Below, in pieces: positions 1 through 6,705 of a stretch of DNA of 11,364 bases. The notes under the pieces were generated by a model. The model was not told where the DNA came from and searched no databases. It saw only the letters and a list, made by a program, of their open reading frames with translations. Positions within the stretch are counted from its first letter, which is position 1, and each line of letters starts with the position of its first letter. The position numbers were made by a program, and so were the translations under genes. Source of the DNA: a bacterium (GTDB taxonomy: Bacteria; UBA9089; UBA9088; JAGUXG01); contig JASEHO010000042.1 in the NCBI GenBank assembly GCA_030018505.1, forward strand, positions 1 to 11,364, written 5' to 3'.

Positions 1-1
1 C

Positions 2-652
2 ACAGAATACTTAAAAGAAACAAAAGGGATTGCTATACAACGTATCGTTAGCTAACAACCAAATAATCTTCCTTCTGGAATTAGCTTTGCAGGGATTGTC
101 TATAACATAGAACTAAGGAATGATAAAGGAGAAGAATTTGCCACCCAAACAGGTACGCTAAAAGGCTCAGTAACAGTCAGACTTTCTTATTTTGATAATG
201 ATAACAATGACATTGTTGATGGCACAAATATAAATGAACAAAACCTTATTATCTATCAATGGGATAATGGAACATGGACACCACTATCCACTAATGTTAA
301 TGGCACAGAGAACTTTGTCTTTGCACATCCTCCCCATTTCTCCACCTTCACCTTAGGAGGGACACCAACAACAATACCATTTACAAAAGATAACAACAAT
401 GCCTATGCCTATCCAAATCCCTGGAAGAAAGAAAAGGATGGAAGATACATTTACTTTACAAATATAAGCCAGGGCTCAACAATTAAGATATACAACATTG
501 CTGGAGAATTAGTAAATGAAATAAATGTAACCCTATCTCTACAACCTTGGGATATTCTTAAAGAAAACATTGCCTCAGGTGTCTATATCTACCTAATCAC
601 CAATAATCAAAAACAGAAGCCGGCAACAGGCAAGATTGGGGTAATAAGATGA
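2..652 (+). pseudogene. C-terminal part of a secreted/surface protein with a PNPW-type terminal domain, interrupted by an in-frame TAA
   Basis: The reading frame is open from position 2 to the TGA at 650-652 except for a TAA at 53-55. Downstream of that TAA there is no in-frame ATG, GTG or TTG, so 56-652 cannot easily be an independent gene. The simplest reading is one gene broken by a single-base nonsense change, or a base-call error. The product is a beta-rich extracellular protein. It has an acidic Asp/Asn stretch (FDNDNNDIVDG, about 196-228) resembling a calcium-binding loop, then a WDNGTW segment and an HFSTFTLGG segment. It ends with a domain starting YPNPW (about 412-426) and containing STIKIYNIAGELV and ASGVYIYLIT. 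That ending resembles the FlgD-Ig-like/type A sorting (T9SS-like) C-terminal domains of many surface proteins. The N-terminal part lies outside the window. Domain recognition is by eye; the function of the whole protein is unknown. Confidence 0.6.
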
Positions 653-655
653 TGG

Positions 656-682
656 AAAAGATGAAAAAGAGTTTCACCTTTT
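656..682 (+). terminator. weak AT-rich hairpin after the surface-protein gene
   Basis: AAAAGATGAAA (656-666) and TTTCACCTTTT (672-682) are complementary at 10 of 11 positions around a 5-nt loop, directly after the stop at 652 and ahead of the smc promoter. The stem is AT-rich and no long T-run follows, so it is at best a weak terminator. Confidence 0.25.
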
Positions 683-689
683 AAAAAAA

Positions 690-719
690 TAGACAGAAAG
701 AAGGGAATTTGAGTATAAT
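690..719 (+). promoter_or_regulatory. sigma70-like promoter of smc, leaderless geometry
   Basis: A -35-like TAGACA (690-695, 5/6) is separated by 18 nt from a perfect TATAAT (714-719). Only 7 nt (720-726) lie between the -10 box and the ATG at 727, so transcription would start at or next to the start codon. This supports ATG 727 over the in-frame TTG at 709. The TTG lies upstream of the -10 box and has only an AAGGG about 3 nt away as a possible ribosome binding site. Confidence 0.6.
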
Positions 720-726
720 CAAGGGG

Positions 727-3700
727 ATGTTTCTTACAGAGCTTGAGCTTACCGGTTTTAAGTCCTTCCTAAAAACAAAGTTTGTCTTTGATGGGGGAGC
801 AACTGTCTTTATCGGTCCAAATGGATGCGGAAAGAGCAACATCTCTGATGCCATAAGATGGGTCTTAGGAGAGCAAACCCCAGGAAACCTTAGGTGCAAG
901 GCTATGTCCGACCTTATCTTTGCTGGAACAGAGAAGAAGAGGTCTTCTGGCTTAGCTGAGGTCAGTATCACCCTCGACAACAAGGACGAACACCTTCCCA
1001 TTGAGTTTGACTCTGTCAAGATAACCAGAAGGCTCTTTGGCTCTGGAGAGAGCGAATACCTTATCAACGGCAGAAAATGCAGGCTCAAGGATGTAACCTC
1101 GCTTTTCCTGGATACTGGGCTGGGTGTAGGTGGCTACTCTGTCCTTGAGCAGACAAAGATAGACGCCATCCTTCGTAAGCCTGAGGAGAGGTTCAATCTC
1201 TTTGAAGAGGCGGCTGGAATCTCAGGCTTTAAGGTAAAAATTGCCGACTCGCTTGCTAATTTAAGAAAGACCGATGAGAATATTCTGAGGCTAAAGGATA
1301 TTCTTATAGAGATTGGCTCTCAAACACAATCCCTTAAAACTCAGGCAAAGAAGGCTGAAAGATATAAAAAAGAGAAAGAAAGGTTGAGTTTGCTAAAATT
1401 AAGCATGGCTCAGAAGAAATATCAAGGCTTGATGAATGAATTGAAGCAAAAGAAGGAAAGGTATTCACACTTAAAGAAAGAAGAGGGATTAAAGAAAGGA
1501 CAGTTAGTAAAGTTAGAGGGATTCTTAAAGGAAGAGAAAGAGAGCCTAAAGGAGAAGCAAAGAATGCTTTCTGAAGAGCGAGAAGCCCGTATCTTGATAA
1601 AAAAAGAGCAATCAACAAAGAGAGAGGAGCTTGCCAGATGTGAGGAGAGGTGTATCTATCTTGAAAAATTAGGGGCAGAGAAGAAGAAAAGGGCTGAGGA
1701 GGCAGGGCTCAGGGCACAGGAGATAACCCAAGAGATTGATAAGATGAAGAGCGAGAATAAAGAGGCTCTTTCCCAGATAAAGGTTCATGAAGAGGAGGTG
1801 AAGCAGGCTGAGCAGGGTTTATTGGTGCTTACTGAGGAAAGAAGGGTGATAGGAAAGAAGGAAGAGGAGGCAAAGATAGAGCTTATTGACTCTGAAAATC
1901 AAAGGATTGAGGTCTCAAACGCTATTGGAAGGCTAAGGGGTGAGGCAGCCACCTTTTCCCACATAAAAGAGAGGCTAAAGAAGGATTTATCGCAGGCAGA
2001 GGAAAGATTAAAGAGCCTTTCTTTATCAAAAGATAGCTCCTTAGAAAAGAAGAAAGAAGAGATTGAGGAGAAGAAGAAAGATGTAGATTCATTAAAGAAG
2101 AAGGAGGCAGAGCTTATCTTAAAGACAAAGAACCTTTCCGATGAGATAGAAAGGCTGATGAGAGAAGAGGAGCAGAATTCCTTTAAGCTCTCTGCTCTGG
2201 CAAAGGATCCGCATAAAATTCCTTCAGCCCTCCAAAAAAACCCTATCTTTCTCTTAGCCGACGCTATAGATGTGGAAAAGAGACTGGCTGTGGCTTTAGA
2301 GTCTGTGCTTGGCAGACGGATTACAGCTATATTGGTCAAGAATAAAGAAGAGTTGGATGAGATGCTTACTACTATAAAAGAGAAAGGGTTAGAAAGAACA
2401 GCCTTTCTGCTTTCTGGCCAGGGCGAGGTTTCTGTAAGGCCATTACCAAAAGGAGAGGGTGTGATTGGAAGGTTATCTGATCTTACCAAAACAGAGATAA
2501 AGACAGTCTCATCCCTTCTCTCTAATATTCTTGTTGTTGCTTCTCTTCAAGCAGGGATTAAATACGCCAAAGAGGGTTGGAGGTGCGTCACCTATGAAGG
2601 TGAGGTGATAGATGAATTTATTATTGAGGCAGGCACAAGAGAAAGGGGGTATCTTGTGGCAAAAATTTTGCGGAAGGAACTGGAAGAGGCATTATCTTCT
2701 AATAAAAAGAGAAGGGCTGAACTTATCTTAGAAAAGAAGGAGAAAGAACCTTTGGTTTATAAAATTCTGAAAGAGATTCAGGTTGCAGAGAGAGAATTAA
2801 GAGGCAAGATAGAGGATTTTCAAAATTTAGAGGTAAGTTTCCGTAAGGAAAAGATAGAGGAGGAAAAGCTCACTGAGAGGAGCATATCTATAAAGGCTGA
2901 GATAAAGCAGATTGAAGCAAGGGAAGAAGAGATAGAGAAGGAGTTGATAGCGCTTATCCAGAATGAGACAGAAAAGAAGAAGGAGACAGAGGAACAAAAG
3001 GAGATACTTCAAAAGATAAGAGAGGATTATGAAAAGGTAGCCGTTAATATGAGAGAGGCATCAGAGAATATCAGAAGGTGTAAGGCAGAGATACAAAGGT
3101 TTCTTTCCAGGGAGAAGGATTTGGCAAATTTTATATCAATACGACAGAAAGAGATGGAAAGGATCTCTTTAGAACAGAGTGAGGATATAGCCGAAGAAGA
3201 GAAGACAACAAAGGCCAGATGGCTTCTTTATAAAGAGCTTGAGGGGCTAAAGACTGCTATTCTTGTATTGCAAGACAAGGAGACAGAAGAAGAAAGAGAA
3301 AGATTGAGCCAGGACTGCGAGACCTGTGAGAAGGCTATAATTAGAATGGAAGCAGAGAGGAGTGAAGGGATGCGGATTATAGAAAAAGAGAGGGATCTCC
3401 TCTCTAATATAGACCTTGAGATGGTTTCTTGCCAAACAAGGATCTCTTTGTTTCTTGAAGATTATGGAGAGGAGGTGAAGCAAGAGGCCTTAATGGAGGT
3501 GGATGAGAAGAAGCTCAAAGAAGAGGAGGAGAGGCTTGAAAAAATAGGAGAGGTGAACCTTCTGGCCATTCATGAGTATGAGAAGATAAAGGAGAGGTTT
3601 AGTCAGTATGAAGAAGAGCTTGAGGATGTGAATAAGGCTAAGGCTGACCTTCATCAATTGATAAAAGAGCTTGAAAAGAATGGGAAGGAGAGGTTTGCTG

Positions 3701-4125
3701 AAACCTTTGTTAAGATAAAAGAGAATTTCGCCAGAATTTTCCTTGATATCTTTTCTGGTGGACAAGCAGATTTGGTCTTGCAGGATGGAGGAATTGAGAT
3801 ATATGTTCAGCCGAAAGGCAAAAGAAGCCGAGATATACACCTATTATCTTCTGGGGAGAGGTCGCTTGTTGCTCTCTGCTTATTGTTTGCCTTATTTTAT
3901 GTTCGACCTGCGCCTTTTTGCTTTTTAGATGAGGTTGATTCTTCTCTTGACGAATCTAATGTCCAAAGGTTTTTATCTTTGCTTTCCAGCCTCTCAAAGG
4001 ATACTCAATTTCTCATCATTACTCATAATAAAAGGACAGTTGAGGCTGGTAGCTCAATCTATGGAATCACTATGGCTGAACCAGGGGTCTCTTCTGCTCT
4101 ATCCCTTAAGCTCTCTACTCCATAA
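727..4125 (+). CDS. smc: chromosome segregation protein SMC
   Basis: This is an SMC ATPase of 1132 residues, close to the family's usual ~1190. It would act as a homodimer with ScpA/ScpB to organise and segregate the nucleoid. The N-terminus (MFLTELELTGFKSF) is typical for SMC, with Walker A GPNGCGKS at residues 30-37. Long charged coiled coils run at about 165-490 and 645-960 around a central hinge (about 494-642, containing LLADAIDV and LESVLGRR). The C-terminal head carries the ABC signature LSSGER (about 1040-1045), Walker B FCFLDEVD with the catalytic Asp-Glu at about 1068-1069, and the H-loop ITHNK. An in-frame TTG at 709 would add six residues. ATG 727 is preferred from the family start and the promoter position. 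The hinge lacks the usual GG near its end, reading IEAGTRERG instead. No scp gene is in the window; smc appears monocistronic. Confidence 0.95.
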   Translation: MFLTELELTGFKSFLKTKFVFDGGATVFIGPNGCGKSNISDAIRWVLGEQTPGNLRCKAMSDLIFAGTEKKRSSGLAEVSITLDNKDEHLPIEFDSVKITRRLFGSGESEYLINGRKCRLKDVTSLFLDTGLGVGGYSVLEQTKIDAILRKPEERFNLFEEAAGISGFKVKIADSLANLRKTDENILRLKDILIEIGSQTQSLKTQAKKAERYKKEKERLSLLKLSMAQKKYQGLMNELKQKKERYSHLKKEEGLKKGQLVKLEGFLKEEKESLKEKQRMLSEEREARILIKKEQSTKREELARCEERCIYLEKLGAEKKKRAEEAGLRAQEITQEIDKMKSENKEALSQIKVHEEEVKQAEQGLLVLTEERRVIGKKEEEAKIELIDSENQRIEVSNAIGRLRGEAATFSHIKERLKKDLSQAEERLKSLSLSKDSSLEKKKEEIEEKKKDVDSLKKKEAELILKTKNLSDEIERLMREEEQNSFKLSALAKDPHKIPSALQKNPIFLLADAIDVEKRLAVALESVLGRRITAILVKNKEELDEMLTTIKEKGLERTAFLLSGQGEVSVRPLPKGEGVIGRLSDLTKTEIKTVSSLLSNILVVASLQAGIKYAKEGWRCVTYEGEVIDEFIIEAGTRERGYLVAKILRKELEEALSSNKKRRAELILEKKEKEPLVYKILKEIQVAERELRGKIEDFQNLEVSFRKEKIEEEKLTERSISIKAEIKQIEAREEEIEKELIALIQNETEKKKETEEQKEILQKIREDYEKVAVNMREASENIRRCKAEIQRFLSREKDLANFISIRQKEMERISLEQSEDIAEEEKTTKARWLLYKELEGLKTAILVLQDKETEEERERLSQDCETCEKAIIRMEAERSEGMRIIEKERDLLSNIDLEMVSCQTRISLFLEDYGEEVKQEALMEVDEKKLKEEEERLEKIGEVNLLAIHEYEKIKERFSQYEEELEDVNKAKADLHQLIKELEKNGKERFAETFVKIKENFARIFLDIFSGGQADLVLQDGGIEIYVQPKGKRSRDIHLLSSGERSLVALCLLFALFYVRPAPFCFLDEVDSSLDESNVQRFLSLLSSLSKDTQFLIITHNKRTVEAGSSIYGITMAEPGVSSALSLKLSTP

Positions 4126-4190
4126 ACAGCAATTCTCATTATGGCAGCCTTAATTAAAAGAAGCTGTCAACAGCAAACCATATCCTAATC

Positions 4191-4248
4191 TTTTGGAGTG
4201 CATCATCCGTGATGATGCTTGCATTGACATGGTCAATGCACTCCAAAA
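4191..4248. repeat. Y-shaped (three-way junction) palindromic element
   Basis: Three perfect stems nest without gaps. The outer stem is TTTTGGAGT (4191-4199) with ACTCCAAAA (4240-4248). Inside it are hairpin 1, GCATCATC (4200-4207) with GATGATGC (4211-4218) and a 3-nt loop, and hairpin 2, GCATTGAC (4221-4228) with GTCAATGC (4232-4239) and a 3-nt loop. Only TT (4219-4220) separates the two inner hairpins. It lies 66 nt after the smc stop and about 90 nt before the next start. No T-run follows, so it is not a classical terminator. The shape resembles a REP-type or other structured interspersed element; family membership cannot be settled from one copy. Confidence 0.75.
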
Positions 4249-4271
4249 TGCACTCCAAAATGCACTCCATA
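4236..4271. repeat. 12-bp tandem repeat (ATGCACTCCAAA) x3 overlapping the right arm of the Y element
   Basis: The unit ATGCACTCCAAA occurs at 4236-4247 and 4248-4259, with a third copy diverging in its last two bases at 4260-4271. Copies 1 and 2 can each pair over 13 bases with TTTTGGAGTGCAT at 4191-4203, so alternative folds are possible. It looks like slippage or repeated end-duplication of the palindrome's right arm. Confidence 0.8.
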
Positions 4272-4301
4272 ATTAGAATTGCTGCTCCATAAAAGAAATT
4301 A

Positions 4302-4330
4302 TTGAGAAATTTTTAGGATTAGAGTATACT
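4302..4330 (+). promoter_or_regulatory. sigma70-like promoter of the GAF/HD-GYP gene, leaderless geometry
   Basis: TTGAGA (4302-4307, 5/6 of -35), a 17-nt spacer and TATACT (4325-4330, 5/6 of -10) lie 7 nt before the ATG at 4338. No Shine-Dalgarno sequence is present between the -10 box and the start, which predicts a leaderless transcript. Confidence 0.65.
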
Positions 4331-4337
4331 TAAAACT

Positions 4338-6077
4338 ATGACCAAGCCAAAGACCATATTCTCTCGAGAGATAAAGGCGATAAGAAAGATAGCTGTGAGT
4401 TTAGAAGAAGACCTTTCTAAGGTTCAAAAGAGGACCAGAGAAAGAGAAGAAAGGGTAAAACTCCTTTATAATTCCTTAGAAAAGGTCTCCTTAAAGGCTG
4501 AGGTGCTTCAGGAGATAAGCGACTTAGTCGGCCTTGACTTAGATGTTGATGAGGTTCTCTCCTTGATTATGGATTCTATCCTCAAACTGATGAAGACAGA
4601 TGCTGGCAGTATCCTGCTTTTGGATAAGAGCGGTGAAAAACTTACCTTTAAGATAGCCAAAGGAGAAAAAGCTGATGAAGTAAAGAAGTTTGATATAAAG
4701 GTTGGAGAGGGGATAGCCGGTTGGGTGGCAGAGAATAATCAGTCTGTCATTGCCCCTCATCCAAAGAAAGATAAAAGGTTTAAGTCGGAGATAGCTGAAA
4801 AGATTGGGTATCTTCCTTATAACATCCTCGCCGCTCCCCTTGTTTTAAGGAAGAGGGTAATTGGTGTGGTTGAGTTAATAAACACCTTAGAGAAAAGGTG
4901 TTTTACTAAAGAAGATGAAGACCTTCTTGTTTCAATAAACAACCAGATAGCCATTGTTATAGAGAATGCCAATCTATTCTCTGCATTAGTCAGAAAGATG
5001 TCTGAGAAGACTGTCCTCTCTGAGGTCTCAAAGACAGTCAACTCTACCATTAGCCTTGATAATGTCCTTGACCTGTCTATGAGGTTAGTCAAGCAGGTGA
5101 TGAGGGTTGAGGCTTCATCCCTACTCTTGTTAGACAAAGAGAAGAATGAGCTTGTCTTTCAGGTAGCCCTTGGAAAGAAGGGTGAAGCTATAAAGGAGAT
5201 ACGGATTCCTGTAGGTAAGGGAATTGCTGGCTGGGTGGCTGAGACTGGAGAGAAGCTCTATATAAAAGATGTCAATAAGGACGAAAGATTCTTTAAGACT
5301 GCGGACAAAAAGTCAGGGTTTATAACCAAGTCCATCATCTGCGTTCCACTCAAGGTAAAGGATAGGCTTATAGGTGTGGCTCAGGCCATAAATCCGATTG
5401 GAGGAAAAGAGGTCTCCCAGGACGATATAGAGCTATTCTCTACTATTGGCTCACAAATGGCAATTGCCCTTGAGAATGCCTCTTTATATAAAGATTTAGA
5501 GGAGCTATTCTTCTCCACCATCTCAACACTTGTTGCCACCATAGATGCCAAGGACCCATATACACACGGTCATTCTCAACGGGTGATGGAGTATAGTGTG
5601 GCTGTGGCAGAGGAGCTTGAGCTTCCAAAAGATGAAATAAAGGAGATAAAGCTGGCCGCACTCCTGCACGATATTGGCAAGATAGGGGTTGATGAGAAGA
5701 TTCTGAGAAAGACTGCCAGACTTACAGAGGATGAGTTTTCGGTGATAAAGACTCATCCAGGAATAGGTGCGGATATTGTCTCTCATCTAAAACAGCTCAT
5801 TACTGTTTCACCAGGGATTCGTCATCACCACGAAAGGTATGATGGCAAAGGGTATCCAGCAGGTTTAGCTGGAGAAAAGATTCCGCTTTCAGCAAGGATA
5901 ATCGCTGTCTGCGACACCTTTGATGCGATGACATCTGACCGTCCGTATCGCAAAGGATTAGAGACAAAGGTAGCCCTTTTAGAGATAGAAAAATTTTCGG
6001 CAGTTCAGTTTGATAAGACCTGTGCGGATGCATTTTTACGAAGCTACAAAAAAGGAAAGATAACAAGTGGAAAGTGA
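4338..6077 (+). CDS. GAF-GAF-HD-GYP domain signalling protein (putative cyclic-di-GMP phosphodiesterase)
   Basis: The protein has 579 residues and no signal peptide or membrane segment, so it is probably cytosolic. A short charged coiled coil (about 20-60) is followed by two GAF sensor domains (about 68-215 and 230-385). Both contain the GEGIAGWVAE / GKGIAGWVAE motif. The C-terminal HD-GYP domain (about 395-575) has HGHS with His near 412, HDIGKIG with the HD pair at 444-445, three consecutive His at 496-498, DGKGYP with GYP at 505-507, and DTFDAMTSDRPYRKG. Complete metal-binding and GYP motifs suggest an active phosphodiesterase cleaving c-di-GMP or a related cyclic dinucleotide, controlled by ligand binding to the GAF domains. 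That activity is inferred from the family. It has its own promoter directly at the start codon and is probably transcribed alone. The stop codon lies within a heptad repeat tract. Confidence 0.93.
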   Translation: MTKPKTIFSREIKAIRKIAVSLEEDLSKVQKRTREREERVKLLYNSLEKVSLKAEVLQEISDLVGLDLDVDEVLSLIMDSILKLMKTDAGSILLLDKSGEKLTFKIAKGEKADEVKKFDIKVGEGIAGWVAENNQSVIAPHPKKDKRFKSEIAEKIGYLPYNILAAPLVLRKRVIGVVELINTLEKRCFTKEDEDLLVSINNQIAIVIENANLFSALVRKMSEKTVLSEVSKTVNSTISLDNVLDLSMRLVKQVMRVEASSLLLLDKEKNELVFQVALGKKGEAIKEIRIPVGKGIAGWVAETGEKLYIKDVNKDERFFKTADKKSGFITKSIICVPLKVKDRLIGVAQAINPIGGKEVSQDDIELFSTIGSQMAIALENASLYKDLEELFFSTISTLVATIDAKDPYTHGHSQRVMEYSVAVAEELELPKDEIKEIKLAALLHDIGKIGVDEKILRKTARLTEDEFSVIKTHPGIGADIVSHLKQLITVSPGIRHHHERYDGKGYPAGLAGEKIPLSARIIAVCDTFDAMTSDRPYRKGLETKVALLEIEKFSAVQFDKTCADAFLRSYKKGKITSGK

Positions 6078-6098
6078 AAAACTAAAAGTGAAAAAGGG
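6064..6098. repeat. 7-bp-phased repeat tract at the end of the HD-GYP gene
   Basis: Five consecutive 7-mers can be read: CAAGTGG, AAAGTGA, AAAACTA, AAAGTGA, AAAAGGG. The gene's stop codon (6075-6077) is the end of the second unit, so the repeat spans the last codons and the 3' flank. It resembles the AAAAGTG heptads at 10570-10583. Confidence 0.5.
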
Positions 6099-6118
6099 AT
6101 GGTTCGCTCTTGTTTAAA

Positions 6119-6141
6119 GAAAGGGGACGCAACCTTTTTTT
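6119..6141. repeat. left inverted repeat of the RAYT element
   Basis: The arm has the core GGGGACGCAACC followed by a T-run. Its inverted partner is at 6648-6670. They match over about 22 bases with one G/A change and one single-base indel. The arm also has a short internal AAAGG...CCTTT pairing and a T-run, so on the + strand it might also help end transcription of the upstream gene. Confidence 0.7.
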
Positions 6142-6169
6142 CTGACATTACGATCTGATGTTATATAAT
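6142..6169 (+). promoter_or_regulatory. promoter of the transposase remnant, leaderless geometry
   Basis: CTGACA (6142-6147, 5/6 of -35) directly follows the left inverted repeat. A 16-nt spacer leads to a perfect TATAAT (6164-6169), and only 6 nt separate it from the ATG at 6176. The layout matches that of smc and the GAF/HD-GYP gene. Confidence 0.55.
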
Positions 6170-6175
6170 TATGCT

Positions 6176-6640
6176 ATGCTACGGATAACAAGAGCAGTAA
6201 TTGAAAGTCTCCCCTATCATATAACTCAAAGGGGTAACCGCAGAGAGGATATATTTTTTGAAGACTGAGACCGTAAAAAGTATCTTGAATGGCTTCAGGA
6301 ATATTCCAAATGAAAGATATTTATGGTTTGCGGTACGGTATGTAGAACGGAATCCTATCCGAGCAAAGATAGTTGAAGATTATAAGTGCTGCCGCACATT
6401 GTGGAAAGAGAAAAGAGAATGTTCTGGCATTGGATTTCCCGCCAGCAGGGATAATAGAAAATTGGGCGACATGGATTAGAGAATCAGAGCGGTCAGAAGA
6501 TGAAGATATAGATATTTTGAGGCGAAACACTCAGAAAGGTCTGCCGTTGTGGTGACGAAACTTTTGTTGCTTACCTAGAAAGTAGTTTGGATCGCCTGAC
6601 CACCAGGTTGACCAAGAGCAGAGGAAGGGTAGAACGGTAA
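6176..6640 (+). pseudogene. RAYT / Y1-type transposase pseudogene
   Basis: Pieces of one transposase can be read across changing frames. It starts at ATG 6176 (MLRITRAVIESLPYHITQRGNR, reaching FFED), and an in-frame TGA follows at about 6266. The same frame continues as DRKKYLEWLQEYSK to a second stop. A different frame then gives NERYLWFAVRYVERNPIRA from about 6311. Another frame gives a segment through RRNTQKGLP (to about 6545), and the last frame gives GDETFVAYLESSLDRL up to the TAA at 6638-6640. The start (ITQRGNR), the RYVERNPIRA motif and the GRP-GDE-like end are typical of REP-associated tyrosine transposases. The central part that normally holds the HUH histidines and catalytic tyrosine is missing, by deletion of roughly 70 codons judging from the usual family layout. 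With at least one stop, one deletion and two or three frameshifts it is certainly inactive. Confidence 0.85.
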
Positions 6641-6647
6641 GATAAAT

Positions 6648-6670
6648 AAAAAAGGGTTGCGTCCTCTTTC
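6648..6670. repeat. right inverted repeat of the RAYT element
   Basis: The core GGGTTGCGTCCTC, preceded by an A-run, is the inverted partner of 6119-6141. It lies 8 nt after the transposase pseudogene stop and 35 nt downstream of the prmC stop. Read on the - strand it ends in a T-run, so it could also act as a weak terminator for the prmC operon. Confidence 0.7.
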
Positions 6671-6705
6671 CTCATAAACTTACAATCCACAACATATGTA
6701 CCAAT

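Larger units (their letters stand above)
6119..6670 (+). mobile_element. degenerate RAYT (REP-associated tyrosine transposase) element bounded by inverted repeats
   Basis: This ~550-bp unit consists of two ~22-bp inverted repeats enclosing a decayed transposase gene with its own promoter. It sits between convergent genes (the HD-GYP gene and prmC), where insertion would be tolerated. The arrangement of a single-copy Y1-type transposase between inverted REP-like sequences fits the RAYT group. The element cannot move by itself because the transposase is broken. Confidence 0.7.

Noticed and set aside
709..726. TTG at 709 as the smc start
   Set aside because: It lies upstream of a perfect -10 box, its possible ribosome binding site is too close, and ATG 727 gives the typical SMC N-terminus. 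It is not fully excluded if transcription starts further upstream.
1899..2489. Long open frame on the minus strand within smc (196 codons)
   Set aside because: It is a Ser/Phe-rich shadow of the Lys/Glu-rich coiled coil on the other strand, with no ribosome binding site or recognisable domain.
4163..4174. GCTGTCAACAGC palindrome after smc as a terminator
   Set aside because: The stem is only 4-5 bp and no T-run follows.
6258..6479. Independent small protein of 73 codons
   Set aside because: Its conserved part (RYVERNPIRA) belongs to the middle/late part of the transposase; the TTG start lies inside the out-of-frame N-terminal portion.
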